Notes: generated from the sequence alone by a model not told the origin. 64,000 bases of DNA from Ramlibacter tataouinensis (GCA_002427815.1 DIZF01000016.1:80334-144333); one strand, 5' to 3'. Shown: positions 1-8,658, counted from the first letter of the stretch. Made by a program: numbers and translations.

Positions 1-84
1 CCGGTGGCCGTGAATCTGCTGCGCCAGCGCCGGGAACACATCGGCCGCCACGGCCAGCGGCAGCATCAGGTCATCACGCTTCAT
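1..84 (-). CDS. sufS: Cysteine desulfurase SufS, N-terminal fragment cut by window edge
   Basis: Only the first 28 codons are inside the window. The peptide begins MKRDDLMLPLAVAADVFPAL and continues open to the edge. Its ATG at 82-84 overlaps the last 11 bases of sufD, the usual arrangement when sufS closes a sufBCDS operon. SufS would take sulfur from cysteine for the SufBCD scaffold. No catalytic residue is visible, so the name rests on position and on the N-terminal style of class II desulfurases. It could be another gene. Confidence 0.55.
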   Translation of the reverse strand, partial: MKRDDLMLPLAVAADVFPALAQQIHGHR

Positions 85-856
85 GGACGACCTCCGGTTC
101 ACGCTGCAGCGCCAGGGCCAGCACCTGCTCGATCAGGCCGTGAACCTCGCCCTCGCCTTTCTCGTCGTCGGGCAGGATCTGGCGCAGGAAAGCTTCGGAA
201 AGCATCACCACCGCCTCGTCACGCGGTATGCCGCGAGAACGCAGGTAGTGCAACTCGTCTTCGCGCAGCGCCGAGGTTGTCGCGCCGTGGCGGCACACGA
301 CGTCGTCGGACAGGATGCTCAGGCGCGGGCGCAACGCGATCACCGCCTTGCCGTCGGGCTGCATCGCTCGCAGCAGTTGATTGGCGCGGATGCCGTGCCG
401 GCCCGGCGGAACCTGGGTCTCCACCTGTGCGCTCGCCTTGCCGCGATCGGCACCCAGCACGTTGATGCGCTGCTCGCTCACCGTGTCGTCGGCATCGTGG
501 ATCACCCGGATGTCGAGATCGAGCTGGGTTTGAGGCAGCGCCACACAGGCGGCACCCAGCGTCGCACTGGCGCCCCGGCCGTGCAGCCGGATGGTCTGCT
601 CGGAGCGGAACTGCCCGGCCGGTGCCGCCAGCATGCGCTGTTCGTAGGAGGCGCCGGCACCGATCTCCACCGTCAGGCGGTCCGCCAGCTCCGGCGGGCC
701 CGAGGGACCCAGCAGCCGGTAATGGGTCAAGCGGCTGTCGGGCGCGAGCCGGATGTGCACCTCGCGCGGTCCGCCGGCCAACTGCAGGCCGTGCTCACCG
801 AGCTTCTCCAGCCAGGTCGAGCTTTGCCCGGCGGCGATGGTCAGGGCATGGGTCAT
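74..856 (-). CDS. sufD: Fe-S cluster assembly protein SufD (short form)
   Basis: This 260-residue protein is the SufD subunit of the SufBCD scaffold that builds Fe-S clusters in the cytoplasm. The beta-helix core and the C-terminal part are present. The family signature near residues 180-210 (LSILSDDVVCRHGATTSALREDELHYLRSRG region) includes the conserved Cys-x-His-Gly-Ala motif and the LRSRGI helix. Many SufD proteins have about 420 residues. This one lacks roughly the first 150, which form the N-terminal helical domain, and begins near the start of the beta-helix. The ATG lies 3 bases after the sufC stop, so translation is probably coupled. A natural short variant seems likelier than decay because the frame is clean and tightly packed. 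Confidence 0.88.
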   Translation of the reverse strand: MTHALTIAAGQSSTWLEKLGEHGLQLAGGPREVHIRLAPDSRLTHYRLLGPSGPPELADRLTVEIGAGASYEQRMLAAPAGQFRSEQTIRLHGRGASATLGAACVALPQTQLDLDIRVIHDADDTVSEQRINVLGADRGKASAQVETQVPPGRHGIRANQLLRAMQPDGKAVIALRPRLSILSDDVVCRHGATTSALREDELHYLRSRGIPRDEAVVMLSEAFLRQILPDDEKGEGEVHGLIEQVLALALQREPEVVHEA

Positions 857-859
857 CGT

Positions 860-1636
860 TCAGTCCACCAGGGCCGGTTGTGGATCGCCGACCCATTCGT
901 AACCGCGTTCTTCGAGCTGGTCGACCAGGCTCATGTCGCCCGATGCCGCGATGCGTCCATCGCGCATCACATGCACCTTGTCGGCCGCGACGTAGTCGAG
1001 CAGGCGCCGGTAGTGCGTGATGAGCACGAAGCTGCGGTCGGGGCTGCGCAGCCGGTTGATGCCGGCAGCCACCTGGCGCAGAGCGTCGATGTCCAGGCCC
1101 GAGTCGATTTCATCGAGCACTGCAAGCCTCGGCTCGAGCACCGCAAGCTGCAGGATTTCGTTGCGCTTGCGCTCACCGCCCGAGAAGCCTTCGTTGACGT
1201 TGCGCGCGAGCAGGGCCTCGTCGAAGCCGAGTTCCCGGGCCTTGCCCTTGATCGTCTGCAGGAAATCGTAGGCATCGATCTCGGATTCGCCGCGAGCCCG
1301 GCGCCGGGCGTTGAGTGCCGCCCGCAACAGATAAGTGTTGTTGACCCCGGGCAACTCCACCGGATACTGGAACCCCAGGAACAGCCCGAGATGGGCGCGC
1401 TCTTCCGGTTCCAGGCCCAGCAGGTCGACGCCGCCGAGCTGTGCCACGTCCGCGCTCACCTCATAACCCGGCTTGCCTGCCAGCACTGCGGCCAGCGTGC
1501 TCTTGCCGGTGCCATTGGGCCCCATGATCGCGTGGACCTCGCCCGGCCGCACCTCGAGGTCGACCCCGTTGAGCACCTGCTTGCCGGCAATGGAAGCGCG
1601 CAGCCCTCTGAGCTGCAAAAGCATTCTTTCGTTCAT
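860..1636 (-). CDS. sufC: Fe-S cluster assembly ATPase SufC
   Basis: This 258-residue ABC-type ATPase of the SufBCD complex is cytoplasmic. ATP binding drives the conformational change needed for cluster assembly on SufB/SufD. Visible motifs are Walker A GPNGTGKST near residue 39, the ABC signature FSGGERKRNEI near residue 151, and Walker B LAVLDEIDSGLD near residue 172. Length and motifs are typical of SufC. Its ATG overlaps the sufB stop (ATGA), and sufD follows after 3 bases, so the three genes form one operon. Confidence 0.97.
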   Translation of the reverse strand: MNERMLLQLRGLRASIAGKQVLNGVDLEVRPGEVHAIMGPNGTGKSTLAAVLAGKPGYEVSADVAQLGGVDLLGLEPEERAHLGLFLGFQYPVELPGVNNTYLLRAALNARRRARGESEIDAYDFLQTIKGKARELGFDEALLARNVNEGFSGGERKRNEILQLAVLEPRLAVLDEIDSGLDIDALRQVAAGINRLRSPDRSFVLITHYRRLLDYVAADKVHVMRDGRIAASGDMSLVDQLEERGYEWVGDPQPALVD

Positions 1637-3117
1637 CCAATTGCTCCTTCAAGACTGACGTTCAGGAGGTTCTGCGCCTCCACGGCGAATTCCATCGGCA
1701 ATTGCTTGAACACGTTCTTGCAAAAACCGTTGACCACCAGATTCAGCGTGTCCTCGGCCGTCAACCCGCGTTGGCGGCAATAGAACATCTGGTCGTCGCT
1801 CACGCGCGAGGTGCTGGCCTCGTGTTCGAAATGGGCGTCCGGGTGCGAGCTCTGGATGGTGGGAAAGGTGTGCGCTTCGCACTCGCTGCCGATCAGCAGC
1901 GAGTCGCACTGGGTGTAGTTGCGTGCACCCTGGGCCGTGGACGCGGCCTTCACCAGTCCGCGGTAGGTGCTGCGGCCGTGCCCGGCGGAAATGCCCTTGG
2001 AGATGATCGTGCTGCGCGTGTTGCGCCCGATGTGGACCATCTTGGTGCCGGTGTCGGCCTGTTGGTGGTGGTTGGACACGGCGACCGAATAGAACTCGCC
2101 GACCGAGCCCTCGCCGATCAGCCAGCAGCTCGGGTATTTCCAGGTGATCGCGGCGCCGGTCTCGACCTGGGTCCAGGTGATGCGCGAGCGGCGCCCGCGC
2201 GCATGACCCCGCTTGGTGACGAAGTTGTAGATGCCGCCCACGCCGTTCTGGTCGCCCGGGTACCAGTTCTGCACCGTCGAATACTTGATGGTGGCGTCGT
2301 CGAGGGCAACCAGTTCCACCACCGCGGCGTGCAACTGGTTCTCGTCGCGCTTGGGGGCCGTGCAACCTTCGAGGTAGCTCACCGACGCGCCCTCCTCGGC
2401 GATGATCAGCGTGCGCTCGAACTGCCCGGTCTTGGCGGTATTGATCCGGAAGTAAGAAGACAGCTCCATCGGGCACTTGATGCCCTTGGGGATGTAGACG
2501 AAGGAACCGTCCGAGAAGACGGCCGAGTTGAGCGCCGCGAAGAAATTGTCGGACACGGGGACGACGCTGCCCAGATAGCGCCGCACCAGTTCGGGGTGGT
2601 CCTGCAGCGCTTCCGACAGGCTGCAGAAGATCACGCCGGCCTCGGCCAGCTGCTTGCGGAAGGTGGTGACCACCGACACCGAATCGAACACCGCGTCCAC
2701 CGCGACGCCGGCCAGCGCGGCGCGTTCGTGCAGGGGGATGCCGAGCTTCTCGTAGGTCTCGAGCAGCTTGGGATCCACGTCGGCGAGGCTCTTCGGAGCG
2801 GAACCGGTCGACTTCGGCTGGGAAAAATACGAGATCGCCTGGTAGTCGATCGGCGGATGCCGCACATTGCCCCACTGCGGCTCCTTCATCTTCGTCCATG
2901 CCGCATAGGCCGCAAGGCGCCATTCCAGCATGAACCGGGGTTCGCGCTTGCGCAGGGAGATCAGGCGCACCACATCCTCGTCGAGCCCGGCGGGGATCAC
3001 GTCCGACTCGATGTCGGTGACGAAACCCGCGTCGTACGCCCGATCGAGCGTGCGGTCCAGGGCGTCGGCCGGGGCAGCCAGCGCAACCGGCTCGTCGTTG
3101 GCAAGCTGGACAGTCAT
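1633..3117 (-). CDS. sufB: Fe-S cluster assembly scaffold SufB
   Basis: This is the scaffold subunit of SufBCD, 494 residues from the chosen start. Typical SufB blocks include NFFAALNSAVFSDGSFVYIP, the beta-helix segment SYLEGCTAPKRDENQLHAAV with its conserved cysteine, and the C-terminal CDSLLIGSECEAHTFPTIQ segment. An upstream in-frame ATG would add 14 residues rich in Tyr and Arg. The internal ATG at 3115-3117 is preferred because AGAGG lies about 9 bases before it and homologues start near here. It is first in the operon and lies downstream of a good sigma-70 promoter. Confidence 0.96.
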   Translation of the reverse strand: MTVQLANDEPVALAAPADALDRTLDRAYDAGFVTDIESDVIPAGLDEDVVRLISLRKREPRFMLEWRLAAYAAWTKMKEPQWGNVRHPPIDYQAISYFSQPKSTGSAPKSLADVDPKLLETYEKLGIPLHERAALAGVAVDAVFDSVSVVTTFRKQLAEAGVIFCSLSEALQDHPELVRRYLGSVVPVSDNFFAALNSAVFSDGSFVYIPKGIKCPMELSSYFRINTAKTGQFERTLIIAEEGASVSYLEGCTAPKRDENQLHAAVVELVALDDATIKYSTVQNWYPGDQNGVGGIYNFVTKRGHARGRRSRITWTQVETGAAITWKYPSCWLIGEGSVGEFYSVAVSNHHQQADTGTKMVHIGRNTRSTIISKGISAGHGRSTYRGLVKAASTAQGARNYTQCDSLLIGSECEAHTFPTIQSSHPDAHFEHEASTSRVSDDQMFYCRQRGLTAEDTLNLVVNGFCKNVFKQLPMEFAVEAQNLLNVSLEGAIG

Positions 3118-3144
3118 GGGAAAGGGCCTCTTGGTGATGGATCG

Positions 3145-3179
3145 GATGTAATAGTACATCTACCATGCATCTTTAGCAA
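3145..3179 (-). promoter_or_regulatory. suf operon promoter with palindromic operator candidate
   Basis: On the minus strand TTGCTA (3174-3179) and TACTAT (3151-3156) are separated by exactly 17 bases, a good sigma-70 promoter about 35 bases before the sufB start codon. The -10 box lies inside a perfect inverted repeat, GATGTA-N4-TACATC (3145-3160), which could bind a repressor. It does not match the IscR motifs I know, and no iscR/sufR-type gene is in the window, so the regulator is unknown. Confidence 0.55.
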
Positions 3180-3238
3180 GGTGACCGCTGAAAGACTTGA
3201 CCGTGAACCGTTAACCTACATTCTGAAGGAGCTTCCAG

Positions 3239-3266
3239 TTGACAGGCCTGGCTGCCGTCGTATGAT
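3239..3266 (+). promoter_or_regulatory. Sigma-70 promoter for the DUF2249 gene
   Basis: TTGACA (3239-3244) and TATGAT (3261-3266) are 16 bases apart. This is a near-consensus promoter directed at the DUF2249 gene that begins 84 bases downstream. It is divergent from the suf promoter. Confidence 0.55.
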
Positions 3267-3349
3267 GCATTTCAGATGTCTCTTTTTGCTTCAGTTGCGC
3301 TCTAACCGTTGAACCGCCCAGCCACCACCTGTCCCGAAAGACCCTCCTC

Positions 3350-3610
3350 ATGTCCCAGACTCACACCCACCTTTCCCCGGATTCCGTCTACCCGTTCGAC
3401 GCGCGTGGCGTCGCCAAGCGCTTTCGGCACGCTGCCATCTTCGGCGCGCTGGATTCGCTGACCCCTGGCGAGACCATGCGGTTTGTCAACGATCACGATC
3501 CGCTGCCCCTGCTGGGCCAGCTCGAAGCGCGTTATGGCGAGGCTTTGTCCATCGAATATCGCCAGCGCGAGCCGGGCGCCATCGCGATCGACTTCATCAA
3601 GCGCGCCTAG
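3350..3610 (+). CDS. DUF2249 domain protein (TusA-like fold)
   Basis: This 86-residue protein matches the DUF2249 family. The N-terminal DARG segment (residues 19-22) is followed by PGETMRFVNDHDPLPLLGQL, the family's diagnostic block. DUF2249 proteins resemble TusA sulfur carriers in fold and often sit near denitrification, haemerythrin or Fe-S genes; their reaction is not established. Here the gene stands alone behind its own strong promoter, divergent from suf. The TusA-type cysteine is absent, which argues against sulfur transfer by this protein. Confidence 0.85.
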   Translation: MSQTHTHLSPDSVYPFDARGVAKRFRHAAIFGALDSLTPGETMRFVNDHDPLPLLGQLEARYGEALSIEYRQREPGAIAIDFIKRA

Positions 3611-3629
3611 CAGCCGCCCACCTTCGTCC

Positions 3630-4002
3630 GTGGAAACCCGTGCTTTCAGGATCTATCGCTACGATCCCGATCAGGACGCCAAGCCTGCGATGCAGACGAT
3701 CGAGGCGGCGCTCGACGGCATCGAGCGCATGCTGCTCGATGCCCTCATGAAGCTCAAGGCGCTGGATCCCACGCTTTCGTTCCGGCGCTCATGCCGCGAA
3801 GGTGTCTGCGGCTCGGATTCCATGAACATCAATGGCAAGAACGGGCTGGCCTGCCTGACCAACATGCGCACGCTCAAAGACCCGATCGTGCTGAAGCCGC
3901 TGCCGGACCATCATGAATTGCACCGACGTCTGCCCGAAAGGGCTGAACCCGGCCCTGGCCATCAGCGAGATCCGCGAGATGCTGGTGCGGCGCGCGGTGT
4001 AA
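3630..4002 (+). pseudogene. sdhB: Internally deleted succinate dehydrogenase iron-sulfur subunit (sdhB relic)
   Basis: The GTG at 3630 opens a reading frame matching the SdhB N-terminus: FRIYRYDPDQDAKP, then the 2Fe-2S motif SCREGVCGSDSMNINGKNGL, then MRTLKDPIVLKPLPD. Immediately afterwards, in the +2-shifted frame, comes the extreme SdhB C-terminus, NCTDVCPKGLNPALAISE, ending LVRRAV and TAA at 4000-4002. About 120-130 codons carrying the 4Fe-4S/3Fe-4S region are missing, and the junction (about 3905-3910) shifts the frame. It cannot make a working SdhB. No sdhA/C/D is nearby, so this is a displaced fragment. Confidence 0.9.
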
Positions 4003-5836
4003 TTGGCAGCGCGTCGAAGCAGGCCTCGAGTTGCGGCGGCAGCGGCGTGTCGATCAGCAGGCACAGGCAGCGCAGGGCGTCGGCCAGCGCCTGCGGCACA
4101 GAATCTGCAATGAGCGTTGCGCTCCAGGCCTTGGCCAGCGCCGGGCTGTTCATGCGGTCTACCCGCGCGACGCGAGCGATCGCCTCGTTCAACGCGCCCA
4201 CGGCAAGCACCGACAGTTGGTGCGGGGCGGGCAGATTCAGGTTCTGCAGCACGGACTGGGCCCAGCGCAGGCCGTCGGCAGCGGGCAGAAGCGCAGCCAT
4301 GGCCTGGGTCAGGCTGGAGATCGCCGCCCCCATGTCGGCGATCTCCAGGCGTTGAGCAGCCGCGTCATGTTGCCGCGATACCGACAGCCGGCGGTGCAGG
4401 ACCTGGGCACGCAGGTACTCCAGCGGCGACAGCCGTCCATCGGCCTGCACCACGGCCAGCGCCTGGCGTGTCAGATCCGTTCTTTGCTCGGGCGAAAGCG
4501 CGGCCGCGCCATCCAGCAATCGCTCGAACCAGGGCTGGCGCTGGCGTGGTGGCAAGGCGCGCACGGCTTGCAGCAGCTGTTGCGACCGGGCGGCGCTGCC
4601 CGCTAACCGGCGCCAGGCCACCGTTTCGGCTTCGGCAGTGCCTTCCGGCGGCACGAAGCAGGCCAGGACCGCGGCCTGGAGCTGGGCCGGTGAAAGCAGC
4701 GACAGCCGCAGCAAGATCTCCGGCGCCCAGGCGTCGTCCATATCGGCGATCGCACCGGCCAGCACCGGCTCCGACAGCGCCGCAAGACCGACGCCAACGA
4801 CGGGTATCACCTGGAAATCGAGCGGCGGCAGTTCCGGCGGCTTGTCTTCCGGCACGGCCAGCACGTCGTCGGGCAGCGGGTCCATGCTGTGGCCGAAGAT
4901 GCGGCGCAACCGCTCGGCGATGCTGGGATGGGTCGCCAGCGCACCCGCGCCCACCAGCGTGTCGGACGAAAGCAGCAGATGGGACACGACCTCGGCGTTG
5001 ACGTGCTGCATGCGCTGGCCGCGGCGCAGCTGGGTGGCGATCTTGCGCAGCGCGTTCCCGATGCCGGAGGGCTGCCGGGTGAACTGCACGGCATAGGCGT
5101 CGGCCAGGTACTCGCGCTGCCGCGACACGCCCGCCTTGAGCAATCGGCCGGCGAACCAGCCGATGCTGCCCGCCACCACCAGCGCCAGGCCGACCAGCAC
5201 CGCCGGCCCGCGCCGGCCGCGATCGTCTGCCGGGCTCATCAGGCTGCGGCCGAAATTGGAGACCATCTGCAGCCCGAACACCATTCCGATCAGCAGCATG
5301 TTGAGCCGGGTGTCGCCATTGAGGATGTGGGCGAATTCATGCGCCACCACGCCCTGCAACTCGTCGCGCGTCAGCCGCTCCAGCGCGCCCCGGGTGACGG
5401 CGATCACGCTGTCGTCCTGCTCCCAGCCGGCAGCCAGCGCATTGATGGCGTCTTCCCGATCGAGCACGAAGATGCGCGGCGATTTCAGGCCGGTGGCAAT
5501 GGCCATCTCGTCCACCATGTTGCGCAGGCGCTTTTCTGCCGGGCTGCGCGGCGTGGCGACCTCATGACCACCGATCATGCGGGCGACATGGGCTCCGCCA
5601 TCGCGCAGCTGCAGCGACTCCAGCCAGGCGCCGCCCAGCACGAAACCCAGGGTCACCGCGGTATTGATTTCGAAAAAGCCGGTGGGGTAGCCGGCCAGCC
5701 AGCCGAACTGCAGCCGCCACACGAGCGCCAGGGCGAGATTGACGCCGGCCACGGTGAACAGCACCGTGAGGCCGAACAGGAGCAGCAGCACGCCGGTGGC
5801 GCTGCGGGCCTGCTCCTGTTGCTCGCGGAAGCGCAC
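3962..5836 (-). CDS. M48-family membrane metalloprotease (HtpX-like) with extended C-terminus
   Basis: This 624-residue membrane protease has two hydrophobic segments (about 15-40 and 58-72) and the zinc motif HEFAH at 166-170, inside VVAHEFAHILNGD. Two further hydrophobic stretches follow near 195-235. The C-terminal 350 residues are unusually long for HtpX and contain a TerB-like stretch (VVQADGRLSPLEYL). The GTG start at 5834-5836 lies 12 bases after the lemA stop; LemA plus M48 protease is a recurring pair in proteobacteria, probably for envelope protein quality control. The last dozen codons are antisense to the sdhB relic, so the original C-terminus may have been replaced. Confidence 0.88.
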   Translation of the reverse strand: MRFREQQEQARSATGVLLLLFGLTVLFTVAGVNLALALVWRLQFGWLAGYPTGFFEINTAVTLGFVLGGAWLESLQLRDGGAHVARMIGGHEVATPRSPAEKRLRNMVDEMAIATGLKSPRIFVLDREDAINALAAGWEQDDSVIAVTRGALERLTRDELQGVVAHEFAHILNGDTRLNMLLIGMVFGLQMVSNFGRSLMSPADDRGRRGPAVLVGLALVVAGSIGWFAGRLLKAGVSRQREYLADAYAVQFTRQPSGIGNALRKIATQLRRGQRMQHVNAEVVSHLLLSSDTLVGAGALATHPSIAERLRRIFGHSMDPLPDDVLAVPEDKPPELPPLDFQVIPVVGVGLAALSEPVLAGAIADMDDAWAPEILLRLSLLSPAQLQAAVLACFVPPEGTAEAETVAWRRLAGSAARSQQLLQAVRALPPRQRQPWFERLLDGAAALSPEQRTDLTRQALAVVQADGRLSPLEYLRAQVLHRRLSVSRQHDAAAQRLEIADMGAAISSLTQAMAALLPAADGLRWAQSVLQNLNLPAPHQLSVLAVGALNEAIARVARVDRMNSPALAKAWSATLIADSVPQALADALRCLCLLIDTPLPPQLEACFDALPITPRAAPASRGSR

Positions 5837-5848
5837 GGCGGCGCCGCG

Positions 5849-6442
5849 TCAGAAGCGCACTTGCGGCGCCTGTCGCTCCTGGGCCGACTGGGTGGATTGC
5901 AGCATCGCCGCCGGCTTGAAGCCGAACAGACCGGCCACCAGGTTGGCGGGGAACTGGCCGACGCCGTTGTTGAAGTCCAGCACCGTGTCGTTGTAGGCCT
6001 GGCGGGCAAAGCCGACGCGATTTTCGGTGGAGGTGAGTTCCTCCGACAGCTCGCGCATGGTCTGGTCGGCCTTCAGCTCGGGGTAGGACTCCACCACGGC
6101 CATCAGCCGCCCCAGCGCGCCACCGAGCACGCCCTCGGCCGCGTCCAGGGCCGCCACCGGCGCCGCGGCGGTCGGACTGCGTCGCGCCACACCCGCAGCC
6201 GCAGCTGCCTGATTGCGGGCGACGGTCACCGCCTCCAGGGTCTCGCGTTCATGCTGCAGGTATTTGCGCGCGGTCTCGACCAGGTTGGGAATCAGGTCGT
6301 AGCGGCGCTTGAGCTGGACGTCGATCTGGGCGAAGGCATTGGCGATGGCGTTGCGCAGCCTGACCAGCCGGTTGTAGGTGGCGATGCCGGCGATTGCCAC
6401 CACCGCAAGGAAGATCCAGCCGATGATTCCCACGGTCCCCAT
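5849..6442 (-). CDS. lemA: LemA family protein
   Basis: This 197-residue LemA protein has one N-terminal membrane helix (about residues 3-24, GIIGWIFLAVVAIAG), then the LemA signature NAFAQIDVQLKRRYDLIPNL and a long helical-bundle region with QTMRELSEELTSTENRVGFA and YNDTVLDFNN near the end. The ATG at 6440-6442 is chosen because GGAGGGA lies 8 bases upstream; a further upstream in-frame ATG would add 36 residues with no LemA similarity. LemA proteins are membrane anchored with the bulk outside the membrane; their molecular role is unknown. The M48 protease gene follows directly. Confidence 0.93.
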   Translation of the reverse strand: MGTVGIIGWIFLAVVAIAGIATYNRLVRLRNAIANAFAQIDVQLKRRYDLIPNLVETARKYLQHERETLEAVTVARNQAAAAAGVARRSPTAAAPVAALDAAEGVLGGALGRLMAVVESYPELKADQTMRELSEELTSTENRVGFARQAYNDTVLDFNNGVGQFPANLVAGLFGFKPAAMLQSTQSAQERQAPQVRF

Positions 6443-6784
6443 GCTCAGTCCCTCCAATGTTGAGATGCCAGTGTACGGCCGGGCTGGGCCGCGACCAAGT
6501 TTCAGCTTTCCGTGGGTCGCGCCCCCTGGCGCGACTCCAGGTTTACGCATCGACCGTGATCGGGGAAACCTTCAGGTGGTGCATCAGCTCGCGCAGTATC
6601 AATAGCGTCGCTGCAAAAGCGCCGCCGGCCGGCAAGCCTTCGCTGGCGGCAGGCCGGCCCAGCACCGCGCCGGAGCACCGGTCGAAGGCAGCGGCACCCA
6701 GAAACACGCTCCGGCACTGCGGGGGATGGTCCCGTCGCGGCGAGAATGCAAGGCTGGAACCATCAACAACAGAGGAGAACCTCC
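6443..6784. other. 342-base intergenic region between lemA and a Bug gene
   Basis: No convincing gene is seen. A minus-strand open stretch ends at 6543 and could be a gene remnant, but I recognise no family in it. The right end carries the ribosome binding site AGAGGAG for the Bug protein. Confidence 0.4.
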
Positions 6785-7804
6785 ATGCCGTCCACGCTTC
6801 CCGTAGAACCGCAACGCCGCGCTCGCGCGCCACTGTGCACGCGCAGGCTGGGGCTGACCGTGCTGGCCGCACTGTGCCTGCCCGCGATCGCCGTCGCCCA
6901 AGCGGGACCCTATCCTTCCAAACCGATCACGCTGGTCGTCGGCAACGCGCCCGGTGGCTCGAACGACATCTTCGCGCGTGCCATCGGCAGGCGCCTGCAG
7001 GAAGCGCTGGGGCAGCCGGTCGTGGTGGACAACAAGCCGGCGGGCGGCGGCGTGATCGCCAATACCTTCGTCGCCAAGGCGCCCCCCGACGGCTATGCGC
7101 TGGCGATTGTGTCCTCCACGTTCACCACGGGGGCGGCGATCCGCACCAATCTGAGCTACGACGCCGTCAAGAGCTTCAAGCCGGTGGCGATGCTCGCCAA
7201 GGGGCCGCTGCTGGTCACGGTGCCGGCCAATTCCCCGTTCAAGACCATAGGCGAGCTGGTGGCCTATGCCAAGGCCCACCCGACCCAGCTCAATTACGGC
7301 ACGTCGGGCGCCGGCAGCATCAACCACTTCGCCACCGAACTGTTCTCGGATGCCGCCGACATCAAGCTCACGCACGTGCCGTACAAGGGGATGGGACCGG
7401 CCACCACCGACCTGCTGGGCGGCCAGATCCAGATCCTGGTGGCCAGCGCGCCGTCGATCCTGGGGCAGGTCAAGGGGGGCCGGGTTCGCGCGCTGGCGGT
7501 GACGACCGAGGGGCGCTCGCCAGTGGCGCCCGATCTGCCTTCACTCGATCAAGCGGGCTACAAAGGCAGTGCGACCGAGTTGTGGTGGGGCGTCCTGGCG
7601 CCGGCGGGCACGCCGCAGCCCATCGTGGACCGTCTCAACAGCGAGATCAACAGGATCATCCTGTCGCCCGACATGAAGGACTTCTTCATCAAGGAAGGCG
7701 CGGAGCCCGCCGCCATGAAGCCGGCGCAGTTCGAGGCTTTCATCGCCGGCGAAATCGAGCGCTGGAAAAAGGTCGCCAAAGCCGCTGACATCAAGCCGGA
7801 GTAA
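6785..7804 (+). CDS. Bug family tripartite tricarboxylate transporter substrate-binding protein
   Basis: This 339-residue periplasmic binding protein has an N-terminal Arg-rich stretch and a hydrophobic signal segment ending near AIAVAQA. The mature part opens YPSKPITLVVGNAPGGSNDIF, which is the Bug/TctC ligand-loop signature, and includes GTSGAGSINHFATELF and VPYKGMGPATTDLLGGQI. The ATG at 6785 follows AGAGGAG by 8 bases. Bug proteins bind carboxylates or aromatic acids, and many are orphan genes without the TctAB membrane subunits, as here. The ligand cannot be inferred. Confidence 0.93.
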   Translation: MPSTLPVEPQRRARAPLCTRRLGLTVLAALCLPAIAVAQAGPYPSKPITLVVGNAPGGSNDIFARAIGRRLQEALGQPVVVDNKPAGGGVIANTFVAKAPPDGYALAIVSSTFTTGAAIRTNLSYDAVKSFKPVAMLAKGPLLVTVPANSPFKTIGELVAYAKAHPTQLNYGTSGAGSINHFATELFSDAADIKLTHVPYKGMGPATTDLLGGQIQILVASAPSILGQVKGGRVRALAVTTEGRSPVAPDLPSLDQAGYKGSATELWWGVLAPAGTPQPIVDRLNSEINRIILSPDMKDFFIKEGAEPAAMKPAQFEAFIAGEIERWKKVAKAADIKPE

Positions 7805-8055
7805 GAGCACGGCCGGGGCGCCGCCGGCTCCGGCCCCGCTGCACGCACAAGACACTCCAGACATCCCGCTGACAACGGAGCGTGAGCATTGGCCGCGGAT
7901 GCTACGTTCAATATTCTTGAATGGAGCCGTCAAAAACGAACGGCACCGCATCCGGATTTGCTCCTACAGTGACTGCCTCAGTCGCTTGAGTTCATCGAGC
8001 CCCGACCTTGCGAATGACCCTGCTACCTTCATCAACCCAACGGGAGAACAGTCAA

Positions 8056-8658
8056 ATGGCAAAAGTTCTGGTTCTGTATCACAGCTTCTACGGTCATATC
8101 GAAACGATGGCGAACGCGGTTGCCAAGGGCGCGCGCGAAGTGAAAGGCGCCCAGGTAGACCTGAAGCGAGTGCCCGAAACCATCCCGGCTGACGATTTCC
8201 GCAAGGCCGGGGGGAAATCGGACCAGGCTGCACCGGTTGCCCAGCCGGGCGAGCTTGTCAATTACGACGCCATCATCTTCGGCACGCCCACACGTTTCGG
8301 CAACATGACCGGCCAGATGCGCACTTTTCTCGATCAGACCGGCGGCCTGTGGGCAACGGGCGCTTTGGTCGGCAAGGTCGGCTCGGTGTTCACTTCGAGC
8401 GCAACTCAGCACGGCGGCCAGGAAAGCACCATCCTGACTTTCCACCCCACGCTGCTGCATCATGGGATGATCGTCGTCGGCCTGCCCTATTCGGAACAGC
8501 GGCAGATGGGCCTCGACGAAATCAAGGGCGGCAGTCCGTACGGCGCTTCGACCATCGCAGGCGGCAAAGGCGAGCGCATGCCAAGCGACCAGGAGCTGGG
8601 CATGGCCAGTTTCCAGGGCAAGCATGTGACCACCATCGCCACCAAGCTGTTCGGTTGA
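8056..8658 (+). CDS. wrbA: NAD(P)H:quinone oxidoreductase, WrbA type IV
   Basis: This 200-residue flavodoxin-like enzyme reduces quinones with two electrons using FMN and NAD(P)H in the cytoplasm. WrbA hallmarks are VLYHSFYGHIETMANAVAKG for FMN phosphate binding, then IIFGTPTRFGNMTGQMRTFL and TSSATQHGGQESTIL, and GMIVVGLPYSEQRQM near residue 140. The ATG at 8056 follows CGGGAGAACAGTCAA, and an upstream ATG would add 16 unrelated residues. Length and motifs are canonical. The next gene, 70 bases on, encodes a dioxygenase-like protein, possibly co-transcribed. Confidence 0.95.
   Translation: MAKVLVLYHSFYGHIETMANAVAKGAREVKGAQVDLKRVPETIPADDFRKAGGKSDQAAPVAQPGELVNYDAIIFGTPTRFGNMTGQMRTFLDQTGGLWATGALVGKVGSVFTSSATQHGGQESTILTFHPTLLHHGMIVVGLPYSEQRQMGLDEIKGGSPYGASTIAGGKGERMPSDQELGMASFQGKHVTTIATKLFG

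Noticed and set aside
83..1783. Long open frame on the plus strand across the suf genes
   Set aside because: It is antisense to sufB/sufC/sufD, has no recognisable domain and reflects third-position GC bias in the real genes.
1702..3312. Long plus-strand open frame opposite sufB
   Set aside because: No protein family is recognised, and the minus strand carries an intact sufB.
4889..6463. 524-codon plus-strand frame opposite the M48 protease and lemA
   Set aside because: Antisense to two well-supported genes; His/Gln/Arg-rich composition typical of shadows.
6543..6872. Minus-strand 109-codon frame upstream of the Bug gene
   Set aside because: No domain recognised, it overlaps the Bug start, and there is no ribosome binding site.
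7805..7845. GC-rich imperfect stem after the first Bug gene as a terminator
   Set aside because: Only about six consecutive pairs and no U-tract, so support is too weak.
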